This document shows, one piece after another, positions 24,307 through 32,570 of a DNA stretch of 35,297 nt. The notes below the pieces were generated by a model. It did not search any database, was not told where the DNA came from, and was given only the letters and a program-made list of their open reading frames with translations. The position numbers were made by a program, and so were the translations under genes. Position 1 is the stretch's first letter, and each line of letters opens with the position of its first letter. Origin of the DNA: an uncultured Lachnospiraceae bacterium (GTDB lineage Bacteria; Bacillota; Clostridia; Lachnospirales; Lachnospiraceae); assembly GCA_947382625.1 (NCBI GenBank), contig CANDAG010000038.1, positions 1 to 35,297 on the forward strand. Direction: 5' to 3'.

Positions 24307-24936
24307 ATGGAGGGGGAAAAGCTGGCACCGAAGGCAAAGGCGGTTTATCATGCTGTGATCGCGCTGTTTGCGGAGGGCGCGGATCTAAACAGCCTTACGG
24401 TTGCAGAAATCGCCGAAAAGGCGGGGATCGGAAAAGGTACGGTCTATGAGTATTTTAAAAATAAGGAGGAGATGATCGCAGGGGCTCTGTTTTACCAGAT
24501 GAAGGAGTCCTGCGAAAATCTCTATGAGGAGCTTGGCCGGGAAAAGAATATGTATGATAAGATGGACAAGATCCTTTCGAATATGGAAAAGGAAATGACA
24601 GAGATCTCCTTTTTTATCCGGGCTCTGTACGTGATGCTGGATAATTCTTCCATAAGCGGCAGACTCAGGGAGCTGTGGTGCGCAAAGGGCAAAAAAGAGG
24701 TACCGGTGGTCGATCTGATGCGCCGGGTCATCGATGATGAGATCGGAACAGAGGAAGGGGTGGGCGAGGAGGACAGGGATTATCTGGTGATGACAGTTTT
24801 GTCCCGGCTTGCCTGCTTTGCCATTTATCAGTTTGGTACCGGGGAAAGGCTCAGTGTGGACAAAAAGACCATGCGGGAGCGGATCTGCAGGGATGCATGC
24901 AGGGATGTGGAAAACGCAAAAAGCTTTTGCAGGTAA
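24307..24936 (+). CDS. TetR/AcrR-family transcriptional regulator
   Basis: A 209-residue TetR-family protein. The helix-turn-helix is TVAEIAEKAGIGKGTVYEYFKNKEEMI (shown in two parts: TVAEIAEKAGIGKG and TVYEYFKNKEEMI), near residues 27-53. The remaining helical part is the variable ligand-binding domain. It starts 3 bp after the exporter stop with GAGGAGG inside that gene, so the two form an operon. It most likely binds the palindrome at 19974-19989 and controls its own operon. The ligand is unknown. Confidence 0.9.
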   Translation: MEGEKLAPKAKAVYHAVIALFAEGADLNSLTVAEIAEKAGIGKGTVYEYFKNKEEMIAGALFYQMKESCENLYEELGREKNMYDKMDKILSNMEKEMTEISFFIRALYVMLDNSSISGRLRELWCAKGKKEVPVVDLMRRVIDDEIGTEEGVGEEDRDYLVMTVLSRLACFAIYQFGTGERLSVDKKTMRERICRDACRDVENAKSFCR

Positions 24937-24998
24937 GCGGAAGTCAGCGCTTTGGGTCTGACGGAGGCATAGAGAGAAGAAAGGAAAAGAGGGCAGAG

Positions 24999-25616
24999 AT
25001 GGGAATATGCTATATCGTAGGGGCCGGGGAATTCGGAGACGAAACCTTTGTTCCACAAAAGGAGGATCTGGTGATCGCCTGTGACGGCGGATATGCCCAT
25101 CTGGCCGGGCGGGGAGTCAGGATCGATCTGGTGGTGGGAGATTTTGATTCTCTGGGCTACCTTCCGGAGCATCCTGATGTTATCCGTCTGCAGCCGGAAA
25201 AGGACGATACGGATACGGGCTGGGCTGTGAAGGAGGGCTGGCGCAGAGGCTTTCGTGAGTTCGTGATCTGTGGGGGGACCGGAGGAAGAGCCTCCCACAC
25301 CATGGCGAATATCCAGCTTTTGACGGATCTTGCGGCCAGGGGCGGCCGGGGACTTATGATAGGAAAAGACTCCTGGTATCGTGTGATCTGTGACGGGGAA
25401 ATCTTTTTTGATTCTGAAGAAACAGGTTATCTTTCGGTTTTTTGTCTGGGAGATAAAGCGGAAGGGGTTTTTGAGAGCGGTCTGAAGTATGAGCTTGCAG
25501 ATGCAGTGCTCACAAAGGAGTATCCGGTAGGGGTGAGCAACGAATTTATGGGGAAAGAGAGCAGGGTAGCAGTGCGAAAGGGCACGCTGCTCCTGATCGG
25601 GGAAAGGAAGAGATAG
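24999..25616 (+). CDS. thiN: Thiamine pyrophosphokinase
   Basis: A 205-residue TPK, which converts thiamine to thiamine pyrophosphate with ATP. Signatures: IACDGGYAHL, LVVGDFDSLGY, the acidic QPEKDDTDTGWAV and ICGGTGGRASHTMANIQLL, with a C-terminal beta domain that has the VGVSNEF motif. ATG 24999 is chosen since the family begins with a CYIVGAGE-like strand; the in-frame ATG at 24897 lies inside the TetR gene. It is followed after 3 bp by the spermidine-synthase-like gene. In Bacillus the same enzyme is YloS. Confidence 0.9.
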   Translation: MGICYIVGAGEFGDETFVPQKEDLVIACDGGYAHLAGRGVRIDLVVGDFDSLGYLPEHPDVIRLQPEKDDTDTGWAVKEGWRRGFREFVICGGTGGRASHTMANIQLLTDLAARGGRGLMIGKDSWYRVICDGEIFFDSEETGYLSVFCLGDKAEGVFESGLKYELADAVLTKEYPVGVSNEFMGKESRVAVRKGTLLLIGERKR

Positions 25617-25619
25617 AGG

Positions 25620-27218
25620 ATGGAAGGGAAGAGTATATTAAAAAGTAAGGCTTACTTATATTTGACAGAGTTTTTTGCCGGGATGAGCGTGATGGCGGTG
25701 GAGATGGGAGCAAGCAGACTGCTGGCCCCCTATTTCAGCTCCTCCCAGATTGTGTATACCATTGTGATCGGAACGATCATGATCGCTATGGCCCTTGGAA
25801 ATGTGTGGGGCGGACGCAGTGCGGATAAGGATCCTGATCCGGACAGGCTCTATCGACGGATCCTGATCGCAGCGGTATGGATCGCCGCGATTCCTTTGGC
25901 AGGGAAATATGTGATCCTGGGGGTTTCGGGACTGCTGATCCTGACGGTGAGCAACAATTTTCTGGTACTGGCGGCGTTTATTGCCTGTATGGTAATTTTT
26001 GTGTTCCCTCTGTTTTTGCTGGGAACAGTGACGCCTTCTCTTGCCAAATACACGGTAGGAAGTCTGGAGGACAGTGGTAAGATCGTGGGAGCTCTGGGAG
26101 CCTTTAACACCATCGGAAGTATCCTGGGTACCTTTCTGCCCACCTTTGTGACCATACCGGAGGTAGGAACCTCTGTGACCTTCCTGATCTTCTCCGGAGT
26201 GTTGCTCCTGCTTGCGCTGATCTACTTTATCAATAAGAGGACAGGACGGGCCGGTATGGCGGCAGCAGTGCTCCTGTTTGTGCTCTGCAGTATCTTCGGC
26301 CATTCGGACAGCTTTGCCTTTTGGGAAAAGGACCTGGCTTATGAAGGGGAATCGATTTACAATTATCTTCAGGTAAAAGAAAATGACAATAGTGTCATTT
26401 TGTCTACCAACGTACTTTTTGGCGTTCAGTCTATCCTGAAAAAGGATGATTCCCTGACAGGAATGTATTATGATTATGCTCTGGCGGCGCCCCTTATGAC
26501 GGAAGGAGATCTGCAGGAAAAGGAGGTGCTCATTCTGGGAATGGGTACCGGAACCTACGCCAGACAGTGCCGGAGGTACTTTGACGGTATTGCGGTGGAG
26601 GGTGTGGAGATCGATGAGAGGATCACGGATCTGGCTCATCAGTATTTTGAACTTCCGGAGGAGGTAAAGGTTACCACCTATGACGGACGTGCTTATCTTC
26701 AGGCAGTAGATAAAAAATATGATGTGATCATGGTGGATGCTTATCAGGATATTACGATCCCCTTTCAGATGTCTTCTGTGGAGTTTTTTACTATGGTGCA
26801 GGAGCATCTGAAGGAGGACGGCGTCATGGTGGTGAATATGAACATGCAGTCCGGGGAAGAAGGAAGCATCAACCAGTACCTGACGGACACCATTGCCAGC
26901 GTGTTTGATACGGTTTATACCGTGAATGTAGCAGGCTCTACCAACCGTGAGCTGTTTGCCTCCTCCAACAGCCGTATGGAAGAGGTGCTTGCCCAAAATA
27001 CCAGTGCGCTTTCGGATCCGCAGCTGAAAGCAATGATGGAGCGGGTATCGGAGAATCTGGAAGGATGTGGGAGGGGAGAGCGGATCCTTACGGATGACAA
27101 AGCGCCGGTGGAGCTTTTGGGGATGAAGGTGATCGACAGCATTATCCGGGATGAGATCGGTTATTACAGAGACATCTTTAAGGAGCAGGGGATTTCGGGA
27201 CTGCTGGAGTCTATGTAA
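25620..27218 (+). CDS. Membrane protein fused to a spermidine synthase-like domain
   Basis: A 532-residue protein. The N-terminal ~220 residues carry six to seven hydrophobic helices (EFFAGMSVMAVEMGASRLLA is typical of this fused family; also FLLGTVTPSLAKY and GALGAFNTIGSILGTFLPTF). The C-terminal part is a Rossmann SAM-binding domain with VLILGMGTGTYARQC, VEGVEIDERI and DVIMVDAYQD. This is the bacterial fused MFS/spermidine-synthase family. Lack of a neighbouring speD or an obvious putrescine pathway leaves true spermidine synthesis unsure. It starts 3 bp after the TPK gene and stops 5 bp before the convergent AraC-type gene. Confidence 0.85.
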   Translation: MEGKSILKSKAYLYLTEFFAGMSVMAVEMGASRLLAPYFSSSQIVYTIVIGTIMIAMALGNVWGGRSADKDPDPDRLYRRILIAAVWIAAIPLAGKYVILGVSGLLILTVSNNFLVLAAFIACMVIFVFPLFLLGTVTPSLAKYTVGSLEDSGKIVGALGAFNTIGSILGTFLPTFVTIPEVGTSVTFLIFSGVLLLLALIYFINKRTGRAGMAAAVLLFVLCSIFGHSDSFAFWEKDLAYEGESIYNYLQVKENDNSVILSTNVLFGVQSILKKDDSLTGMYYDYALAAPLMTEGDLQEKEVLILGMGTGTYARQCRRYFDGIAVEGVEIDERITDLAHQYFELPEEVKVTTYDGRAYLQAVDKKYDVIMVDAYQDITIPFQMSSVEFFTMVQEHLKEDGVMVVNMNMQSGEEGSINQYLTDTIASVFDTVYTVNVAGSTNRELFASSNSRMEEVLAQNTSALSDPQLKAMMERVSENLEGCGRGERILTDDKAPVELLGMKVIDSIIRDEIGYYRDIFKEQGISGLLESM

Positions 27219-27223
27219 AAAGG

Positions 27224-28153
27224 TCATCGGTACTGTGAGGGCGAAACCCCGTACCATTTCCTGAAAAAACCGGAAAAATGATGGTAGTCCGAAAATCCCA
27301 GACGTTCAGAGATTTCCTGGATGGAGAGACTGGTACATTTAAGCAAGGTGCAGGCAAGCTCTCCCTTTTGGTTTAAATAGTAATGATAGGGGGTGACGCC
27401 GTAAACCTCCTTGAAGAGATGAATGGCCCGGGAGCGGGACAGATGTACGTATTCGGCCATATCATCAATAGAAAGAGAGCGCATCAGGTTTTGCTCAATG
27501 TAGTTTTTGAGGGCAAGGGCCTGGTCGGGGCATTGTTTTGACTGTCCTACAAAAAGGGACAGCTTTTGGATATATTGATGCAGATAAAGGGCCAGCTCCT
27601 CCGTGCAGGGGGACTGGTCTTTTTGATTCAACATAAGGACAGCTCGCGGAGCGGGCTGTCCGTTGTTAACATAAGGATGGCGCGAAGAGCGGCATCCGTT
27701 GTTTGATACAGAACTGGCCTGTGAAGCGTGAGAGCGTTTGATCGTGTCATATATTGCTGTCAGATAGCTGTCATCCCCGAAGGACGGGATTTTGACCTGT
27801 GTATCTAACCCATAGTCTGAGATCAGATGCCGCACCAGGCTTCCGCTTACGTTAAACCAGATTTTTTTCCAGGGATCCTTTTTGTCGGAAAAATAATGAT
27901 GGGATTCTCCCTCGTGAAGAATGTAGGCGTCTCCCTTTTCCAAGGTGAACTGTACATCCCCCTGCCGGACATAGCCTTTACCTTCCATCACATATTCAAA
28001 AACATAACATTCGCTTCTCTCTCGTCTGATCTCATAGGACGGATTAGGCCAGGTGATACCGGCAAGGAAAGGGGTAAAGCCCGGCCTTGCCGGCCCTGTG
28101 TAGGGAGCAAATTCTTCTTTTATAAAAGGACGGGAAGCAGGTGTCTGTGCCAT
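27224..28153 (-). CDS. AraC-family regulator with hairpin-repeat insertion in the coding sequence
   Basis: A 309-residue AraC-type activator. An N-terminal cupin domain (GYVRQGDVQFTLEKGDAYIL; HEGESHHYF) is joined to the usual two helix-turn-helix units (LSIDDMAEYVHLSRSRAIHL, LSIQEISERLGFSDYHHFSG, ending YGVSPSQYR). The start at 28153 has GGAGG 6 nt upstream; the frame is open further up but without a ribosome site. Residues about 144-174, between the two domains, are not conserved-looking (VSNNGCRSSRHPYVNNGQPA) and are coded by two tandem hairpin repeats plus flanking repeat-like sequence, apparently an insertion that stayed in frame. It is divergent from the GH2 gene and likely activates the GH2/GtaA operon in response to a sugar. 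Confidence 0.88.
   Translation of the reverse strand: MAQTPASRPFIKEEFAPYTGPARPGFTPFLAGITWPNPSYEIRRERSECYVFEYVMEGKGYVRQGDVQFTLEKGDAYILHEGESHHYFSDKKDPWKKIWFNVSGSLVRHLISDYGLDTQVKIPSFGDDSYLTAIYDTIKRSHASQASSVSNNGCRSSRHPYVNNGQPAPRAVLMLNQKDQSPCTEELALYLHQYIQKLSLFVGQSKQCPDQALALKNYIEQNLMRSLSIDDMAEYVHLSRSRAIHLFKEVYGVTPYHYYLNQKGELACTLLKCTSLSIQEISERLGFSDYHHFSGFFRKWYGVSPSQYR
27630..27703. repeat. Tandem small hairpin repeats inside the AraC-type gene (copies 2 and 3)
   Basis: Two head-to-tail units, 38 bp (27630-27667) and 36 bp (27668-27703), each beginning AACATAAGGA and ending TCCGTTGTT. Unit one folds as GGACAGC / GCTGTCC around TCGCGGAGCGG; unit two as GGATG / CATCC around a loop with GCGCGAAGAGCG. 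A degenerate third unit, CTGGCCTGTGAAGCGTGAGA, follows at 27713-27732. Confidence 0.75.
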
Positions 28154-28357
28154 AATAAGCCTCCATGCTGCTGGCATTTGCCAATTTGAACGCCTATGCA
28201 GCTTACTTGGGAATGTTTTGGATGAACAATAACAGTATAGCACTTTTTTATACATATACAAGAATAATTTCCATGGTGTTTCCCCAAAAGAAAGGCTATA
28301 ATTGGAATATCATATATGGTAACAGACAGGATTTTTACACACATGGAGGAGAAGACA
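28154..28357. promoter_or_regulatory. Divergent control region between AraC-type and GH2 genes
   Basis: 204 bp without a gene. Toward GH2 there is a good -10 box, TATAAT (28297-28302), but no matching -35 box at 16-18 bp, as expected of a promoter that needs an AraC-type activator. AraC sites probably lie in 28200-28280 but cannot be pinned down. Confidence 0.5.
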
Positions 28358-30082
28358 ATGGGAGTAATACCAAGACCGGAGCATCCGCAGCCTCAGATGG
28401 AGCGGAAGAACTGGATGAATCTGAACGGAGAGTGGGATTTCACATTTGATTTTGGAAACAGCGGGGTCGAACGGAAATTATTTGAGAGAACAGAGCTGGA
28501 TCAAAAGATTACAGTGCCCTTTTGCCCGGAAAGCGATTTAAGCGGGATCGGCTATAAGGATTTTATGCGGGCGGTGTGGTATCACCGCACAGTTACTCTT
28601 ACAGGAGAGCAGCTAAAGGGCAGGGTTCTGCTGCATTTCGGCGCAGTGGATTATGAGTGCCGTGTATGGATAAACGGCGAAGAGGTTGGGAACCACAAGG
28701 GAGGATATACCTCTTTTTGCATGGATATCACATCTCTGGTGAAGGAAGGAGAGAATCATCTGTCCGTTTATGCCGGGGATGATACCAGAAGCGGGCGGCA
28801 GCCAAAGGGAAAGCAGAGCGGATTATATTATTCGGTTGGCTGCGATTATACCCGTACTACCGGTATCTGGCAGACGGTGTGGCTGGAGTTTGTGCCTGAG
28901 CACTACATTGAAAAGGTACAGTACTATCCTAATATTGCGGAGGGGACACTGACCATTAAGGCTGTCATCAAAGGAGGCAGCGGAATCGGCGAACTGACAG
29001 CAAAGGCATTTTATGAAGGAAGAGAATGCGGAAGCGCGGCGGCAAAGGTAAGTGTCGGCGTGGCAGTGCTTACAATTCCTCTTTCGGAGCTGCATTTATG
29101 GGAACCGGGAGCAGGAAGGCTTTATGATCTTTCACTTAGCCTTGGAGAGGATGAGGTAAGCAGCTACTTTGGAATGCGTGAGGTCAGCATTCAGGGAGAG
29201 AAGGTGCTGATCAACGGCAGATCTGTTTTCCAGAGGCTGGTACTGGATCAGGGCTTTTATCCGGACGGGATCTATACGGCGCCTGACAGGGAAGCCTTGA
29301 GGAGGGATATCGAGCTGTCCATGGCCGCAGGCTTTAACGGAGCCCGTCTCCACGAAAAGGTATTCGAACCGGCATTTTTGTATTATTGTGATAAACTGGG
29401 CTATCTGGCATGGGGAGAGCAGGGAAACTGGGGATTGGATGTAAGTGCGCCTCAGGGACTCAAATGCTTCCTTCCGGAGTGGATGGAGGCCATGGACCGG
29501 GACTTCAATCACCCTGCGATCATCGGCTGGTGCCCCTTTAATGAAACCTGGAACTATGAGGGACGCAAGCAGGATGACGAGCTTCTGGAGATCGTCTACC
29601 GTATGACAAAGCTTTTTGACCCCACCAGACCCTGTATTGATACCAGCGGTAATTTCCATGTAAGGACGGATATTTACGATCTTCACGATTATGAGCAGGA
29701 TCCTGCGGTCTTTGCCTCTCACTATCAGGAGTTCGCAGAGGGCGGAGAGCTTTTGGATACCCATCCGGACAGGCAGACACCGGTAAAGGGGGTTCCTGTG
29801 TTTATCAGTGAGTACGGCGGCATCAAGTGGGATGTGGAAAGCGGAAATGAGCAAAGCTGGGGCTATGGCCAGGGACCTGAAACAGAGGAAGCCTTTATCC
29901 AGAGATATAAGGGACTGACAGATGCTCTTTTGGACAATCCTCATATGTTCGGATTCTGCTACACACAGCTTTATGATGTGGAGCAGGAGGTAAACGGTCT
30001 GTATACCTATGAGAGAAAGCCGAAGTTCGATATGGAGATCTTTAAGGCCATTAACAGCCGTAAGGCGGCGATTGAAGACTGA
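28358..30082 (+). CDS. Glycoside hydrolase family 2 protein
   Basis: A 574-residue GH2 enzyme: jelly-roll domain (LNGEWDFTFDFGNSG; AVWYHRTV; HFGAVDYECRVWINGEEVG), Ig-like domain, and TIM barrel with the acid/base Glu in PFNETWN (E396) and the nucleophile in ISEYGG (E485). No signal peptide, so intracellular. Length is that of short GH2 members (beta-glucuronidase or beta-mannosidase/galactosidase-like), lacking the extra C-terminal domains of LacZ. No NxK motif of gut glucuronidases is evident, so glucuronide activity is not supported. ATG 28358 has GGAGGAG 6 nt upstream. It forms an operon with the GtaA-like gene and is divergent from the AraC regulator. Confidence 0.92.
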   Translation: MGVIPRPEHPQPQMERKNWMNLNGEWDFTFDFGNSGVERKLFERTELDQKITVPFCPESDLSGIGYKDFMRAVWYHRTVTLTGEQLKGRVLLHFGAVDYECRVWINGEEVGNHKGGYTSFCMDITSLVKEGENHLSVYAGDDTRSGRQPKGKQSGLYYSVGCDYTRTTGIWQTVWLEFVPEHYIEKVQYYPNIAEGTLTIKAVIKGGSGIGELTAKAFYEGRECGSAAAKVSVGVAVLTIPLSELHLWEPGAGRLYDLSLSLGEDEVSSYFGMREVSIQGEKVLINGRSVFQRLVLDQGFYPDGIYTAPDREALRRDIELSMAAGFNGARLHEKVFEPAFLYYCDKLGYLAWGEQGNWGLDVSAPQGLKCFLPEWMEAMDRDFNHPAIIGWCPFNETWNYEGRKQDDELLEIVYRMTKLFDPTRPCIDTSGNFHVRTDIYDLHDYEQDPAVFASHYQEFAEGGELLDTHPDRQTPVKGVPVFISEYGGIKWDVESGNEQSWGYGQGPETEEAFIQRYKGLTDALLDNPHMFGFCYTQLYDVEQEVNGLYTYERKPKFDMEIFKAINSRKAAIED

Positions 30083-30097
30083 AAAATTGCAATAGGG

Positions 30098-30144
30098 GAT
30101 CCGCCGGGACAGTTCGGCTAAAGGCTGAGCTATCCCGGTGGATC
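30098..30144 (+). repeat. Intercistronic hairpin between GH2 and GtaA-like genes
   Basis: GATCCGCCGGGA (30098-30109) pairs with TCCCGGTGGATC (30133-30144) with one G-U, and the inner AGTTCGGCT / AGGCTGAGCT extends the stem. No T-run follows, so it probably sets mRNA stability or partial read-through. Confidence 0.55.
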
Positions 30145-30175
30145 ATAATAACGTGTCTGAAAGGATTTATTTCAT

Positions 30176-32227
30176 ATGAGAAAAGAGAATTTACGCTCTA
30201 TGGAGCGCATTCCTGCGGTTCCTCTGATCACCTGTGATCCTTATTTCAGCCTTTGGTCCGGAAGCGATTGCCTGTATGAGACGGATACCATGCATTGGTG
30301 CGGGATCAAAAAGCCCATAAAGGGGCTGCTTCTGGTGGATGGAGAAGTCTTCCGGTTTGCAGGAGACGGGACCGAGGCGGTTATGGAGCAGAAAGGCCTG
30401 CAAGTAACGGCAACCCGCACGCAATATTACTTTGAAGGGGATAAGGTAGGACTTACGGTAGATTTCTGGACGCCGCTGCTTCTGGATGACCTGGAGCTGG
30501 TCTCCCGTCCCTGTTCCTACATTGATACGGAGGTCTCCTCCTTAGATGAAAAAGAACATAAGGTGGAAGTGGTCTGGAAATTTGACCAGGCCTTTTGTAT
30601 GGACGGGGAGGAGCCGAAGCCCGTGGGCGGCGGCAGCTACCTTCATGAAGACCATCAGATTGCCTGGATGGGACAGCGCAGGCAGACGCCCTTAGGACAC
30701 AGTGGAGACGGGGTTACCATTGACTGGGGATATCTGTATCTTGCCGGAAAAGATGCGGAAAAAACCTGCATTTCATATCAGAAGGAGACCTATGAGAAGG
30801 AGTCCTGTGGGACTTCGGGGGAAGCGGCGTATCTTTCGGCAAGATTTTCTTTTGATCTGGAAAAGGGAAAAGAAAGCAGAGCTACCCTCGTGGCGGCGTA
30901 TGACGATATCGCATCCATCTTTTATTTTGGCAAAATGATGCCGGGGTATTGGGCAAGAGATGGCAAGACGATTCTCACAGCCATTGATGAGGCCTTACGG
31001 CAGCATGAGGAATTAAGGAAAAGATGTGCAGAATTTGATGAGAAGCTGCAGAAGGATGCCGAAAGCTTTGGCAAGGCATATGCAAAAATCTGTGCAGTAG
31101 CTTATCGCCAGTCTATTGCCGCCCATAAGCTGATTACTGATGAGGAAGGAAAGCCCGTCTTTTTATCAAAGGAATGCTTCTCTAACGGTTGCATTGGTAC
31201 AGTGGATGTCACTTATCCTTCAACGCCGTTGTATTTTTGCTATCAGCCGGAGCTGGTGCGGGCAATGATGCGTCCGGTTCTGCGTTTTTCGCGGATGCCG
31301 GTGTGGAGCTTTGATTTTGCGCCCCACGATGTAGGGCGATACCCCTATGTGTCAGGCCAGGTGTATGGGCTTGAGCCACATCAGAAGGCCTATGCGGAGA
31401 TGGAGGAAGAGCAGAAGCAGGGACAGGTTTTCCCTATGTTTTATCAGATGCCCCGGGAGGCGGCTCCCTACGGGCTAAAAGACCAGATGCCGGTGGAGGA
31501 GAGTGGAAACATGTTGATCCTGGCGGCAGAGCTGATCAGGCTGGAACCGGAGAAAGGGAAGGATGTCACCCTGGAAAGCATGGATCTGTATGAAAAATGG
31601 GTGAAATATCTTTTAGAGTACGGCAGTGATCCGGGAGAGCAGCTTTGTACCGATGATTTTGCGGGACATCTGGCTCACAACGTAAATCTGGCCATTAAAG
31701 CGATTATGGGGATAGAGTCCTATTCCATTTTGCTTGACGCGGCAGGAAAAAAGGATGAGGCGGCGGAATATCATCAGAAGGCAGTAAGGATGGCAGGGGA
31801 TGTCTATGAGAGGGCCAGGGCGGAGGCACATACCCGATTAACCTTTGATGGACAGGAAGAGAGCTGGAGCCTGAAATATAATGCAGTCTGGGATCGGCTG
31901 TTTCAGTCCGGGCTGTGGCCGGAGAGTTTTTATGAGCAGGAGATTTCCTGCTATATACAGAAGCAGAATGACTACGGAACGCCATTAGACTCTCGTGATA
32001 CCTATACAAAAAGTGACTGGCTGATGTGGTGCGCAGCCATGGCAGGGAAGCCGGAAACTACAGAGCGATTTGCAGAAAGGATTCTGAAGTTCCTGGAAGA
32101 AAGCCCTGACCGCGTTCCTTTTTCAGACTGGTACGATACAGTGAGCGGCAGGCAGATCGGATTCCAGAACAGAACGGTTCAGGGAGGGTTATTTATGCCT
32201 TTGCTGTACAAAAAACATTTGTCATAA
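30176..32227 (+). CDS. GtaA-like protein (DUF4964-DUF5127-DUF4965)
   Basis: A 683-residue protein of the glutaminase A-like family. The N-terminus (IPAVPLITCDPYFSLWS; MHWCGIKKPIKGLLLVDG) is DUF4964; the middle beta-sandwich is DUF5127; the C-terminal half is the six-hairpin helical domain (SFDFAPHDVGRYPY; LCTDDFAGHLAHNVNLAIKA; YNAVWDRLF; DTVSGRQIGFQNRTVQGG). The fungal member was called a glutaminase, but the (alpha/alpha)6 fold and constant placing beside glycosidases in bacteria suggest a carbohydrate enzyme. No signal peptide. A weak ribosome site, AAAGGA, precedes ATG 30176. It is second in the GH2 operon and is followed by a good terminator. Confidence 0.88.
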   Translation: MRKENLRSMERIPAVPLITCDPYFSLWSGSDCLYETDTMHWCGIKKPIKGLLLVDGEVFRFAGDGTEAVMEQKGLQVTATRTQYYFEGDKVGLTVDFWTPLLLDDLELVSRPCSYIDTEVSSLDEKEHKVEVVWKFDQAFCMDGEEPKPVGGGSYLHEDHQIAWMGQRRQTPLGHSGDGVTIDWGYLYLAGKDAEKTCISYQKETYEKESCGTSGEAAYLSARFSFDLEKGKESRATLVAAYDDIASIFYFGKMMPGYWARDGKTILTAIDEALRQHEELRKRCAEFDEKLQKDAESFGKAYAKICAVAYRQSIAAHKLITDEEGKPVFLSKECFSNGCIGTVDVTYPSTPLYFCYQPELVRAMMRPVLRFSRMPVWSFDFAPHDVGRYPYVSGQVYGLEPHQKAYAEMEEEQKQGQVFPMFYQMPREAAPYGLKDQMPVEESGNMLILAAELIRLEPEKGKDVTLESMDLYEKWVKYLLEYGSDPGEQLCTDDFAGHLAHNVNLAIKAIMGIESYSILLDAAGKKDEAAEYHQKAVRMAGDVYERARAEAHTRLTFDGQEESWSLKYNAVWDRLFQSGLWPESFYEQEISCYIQKQNDYGTPLDSRDTYTKSDWLMWCAAMAGKPETTERFAERILKFLEESPDRVPFSDWYDTVSGRQIGFQNRTVQGGLFMPLLYKKHLS

Positions 32228-32243
32228 GGAAAAGAGGCACACA

Positions 32244-32283
32244 AAAAAGCGGAATCTTTGTAAATTCAAGGGTTCCGCTTTTT
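32244..32283 (+). terminator. Terminator of the GH2/GtaA operon
   Basis: AAAAAGCGGAATC pairs with GGTTCCGCTTTTT (one G-U); the T-run is part of the 3' arm. It starts 17 bp after the GtaA-like stop. Confidence 0.85.
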
Positions 32284-32371
32284 ATAGAGTAGGCCTGATC
32301 TTATCTGATACGAGGTTTTATAGATGGTTGGAGGAGTGACAATGAAATCAGAATAAATGTTCTGACTACCT

Positions 32372-32391
32372 TTTTGATTACTTTTGATTAC
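32372..32391 (+). repeat. Integrase arm-type repeats, left pair
   Basis: TTTTGATTAC twice in tandem (32372-32381, 32382-32391), with a degenerate CTGACTACC just before. They lie about 40 bp left of the tRNA 3' fragment. Confidence 0.6.
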
Positions 32392-32399
32392 ATGCAATA

Positions 32400-32428
32400 A
32401 AAAAACCCTTGAAAATCAAGGGTTTTTT
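32400..32428 (-). terminator. Probable displaced terminator of tRNA-Thr
   Basis: AAAAACCCTTG (32401-32411) and CAAGGGTTTTT (32417-32427), a perfect 11-bp stem. On the minus strand it follows the 29-bp tRNA 3' fragment directly and has a T-rich tail, as expected for the original tRNA terminator. Confidence 0.65.
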
Positions 32429-32457
32429 AAGCTGCTGACGGGAATCGGACCCGTGAC
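32429..32457 (-). repeat. tRNA-Thr 3'-end fragment, left attachment site
   Basis: 29 bp identical to 35245-35273: the acceptor 3' strand and whole T-arm of tRNA-Thr (GCTGCTGACGGGAATCGGAC and the next 7 bases). The identity stops sharply after GTGAC. This is the footprint left by an element integrated at a tRNA 3' end. Confidence 0.8.
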
Positions 32458-32501
32458 TGAAAGCTGATTTTTGGCTTAAAATCAAGGTTTTTGCTTTCGG
32501 A

Positions 32502-32532
32502 TTTTGATTACTTATGATTACCTGTTGATTAC
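32502..32532 (+). repeat. Integrase arm-type repeats, right triplet
   Basis: TTTTGATTAC (32502-32511), TTATGATTAC (32512-32521), TGTTGATTAC (32523-32532), spaced about one helical turn, about 45 bp right of the tRNA fragment and in the same direction as the left pair. Confidence 0.6.
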
Positions 32533-32570
32533 TTTATATCAATTAAGGAAGGAGGAAATTCCTGCGCTGG

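Noticed and set aside
27229-27256. GGTAC...GTACC hairpin with GGGCGAAACCCC at the AraC 3' end as another member of the small hairpin family.
   Set aside because: It codes the conserved AraC ending YGVSPSQYR and lacks the AGCG loop and the CCGTTGTT tail.
25656-27257. Long minus-strand frame (533 codons) opposite the spermidine-synthase-like gene.
   Set aside because: Composition is that of an antisense shadow (many His, Arg, Gln), without a ribosome site or family motif.
32198-32216. 15-bp match (TTTGCTGTACAAAAA) between the end of the GtaA-like gene and both Rpn leaders, suggesting a recombination point.
   Set aside because: In 35 kb one chance match of this length is not surprising, it lies inside conserved C-terminal codons, and identity does not extend on either side.
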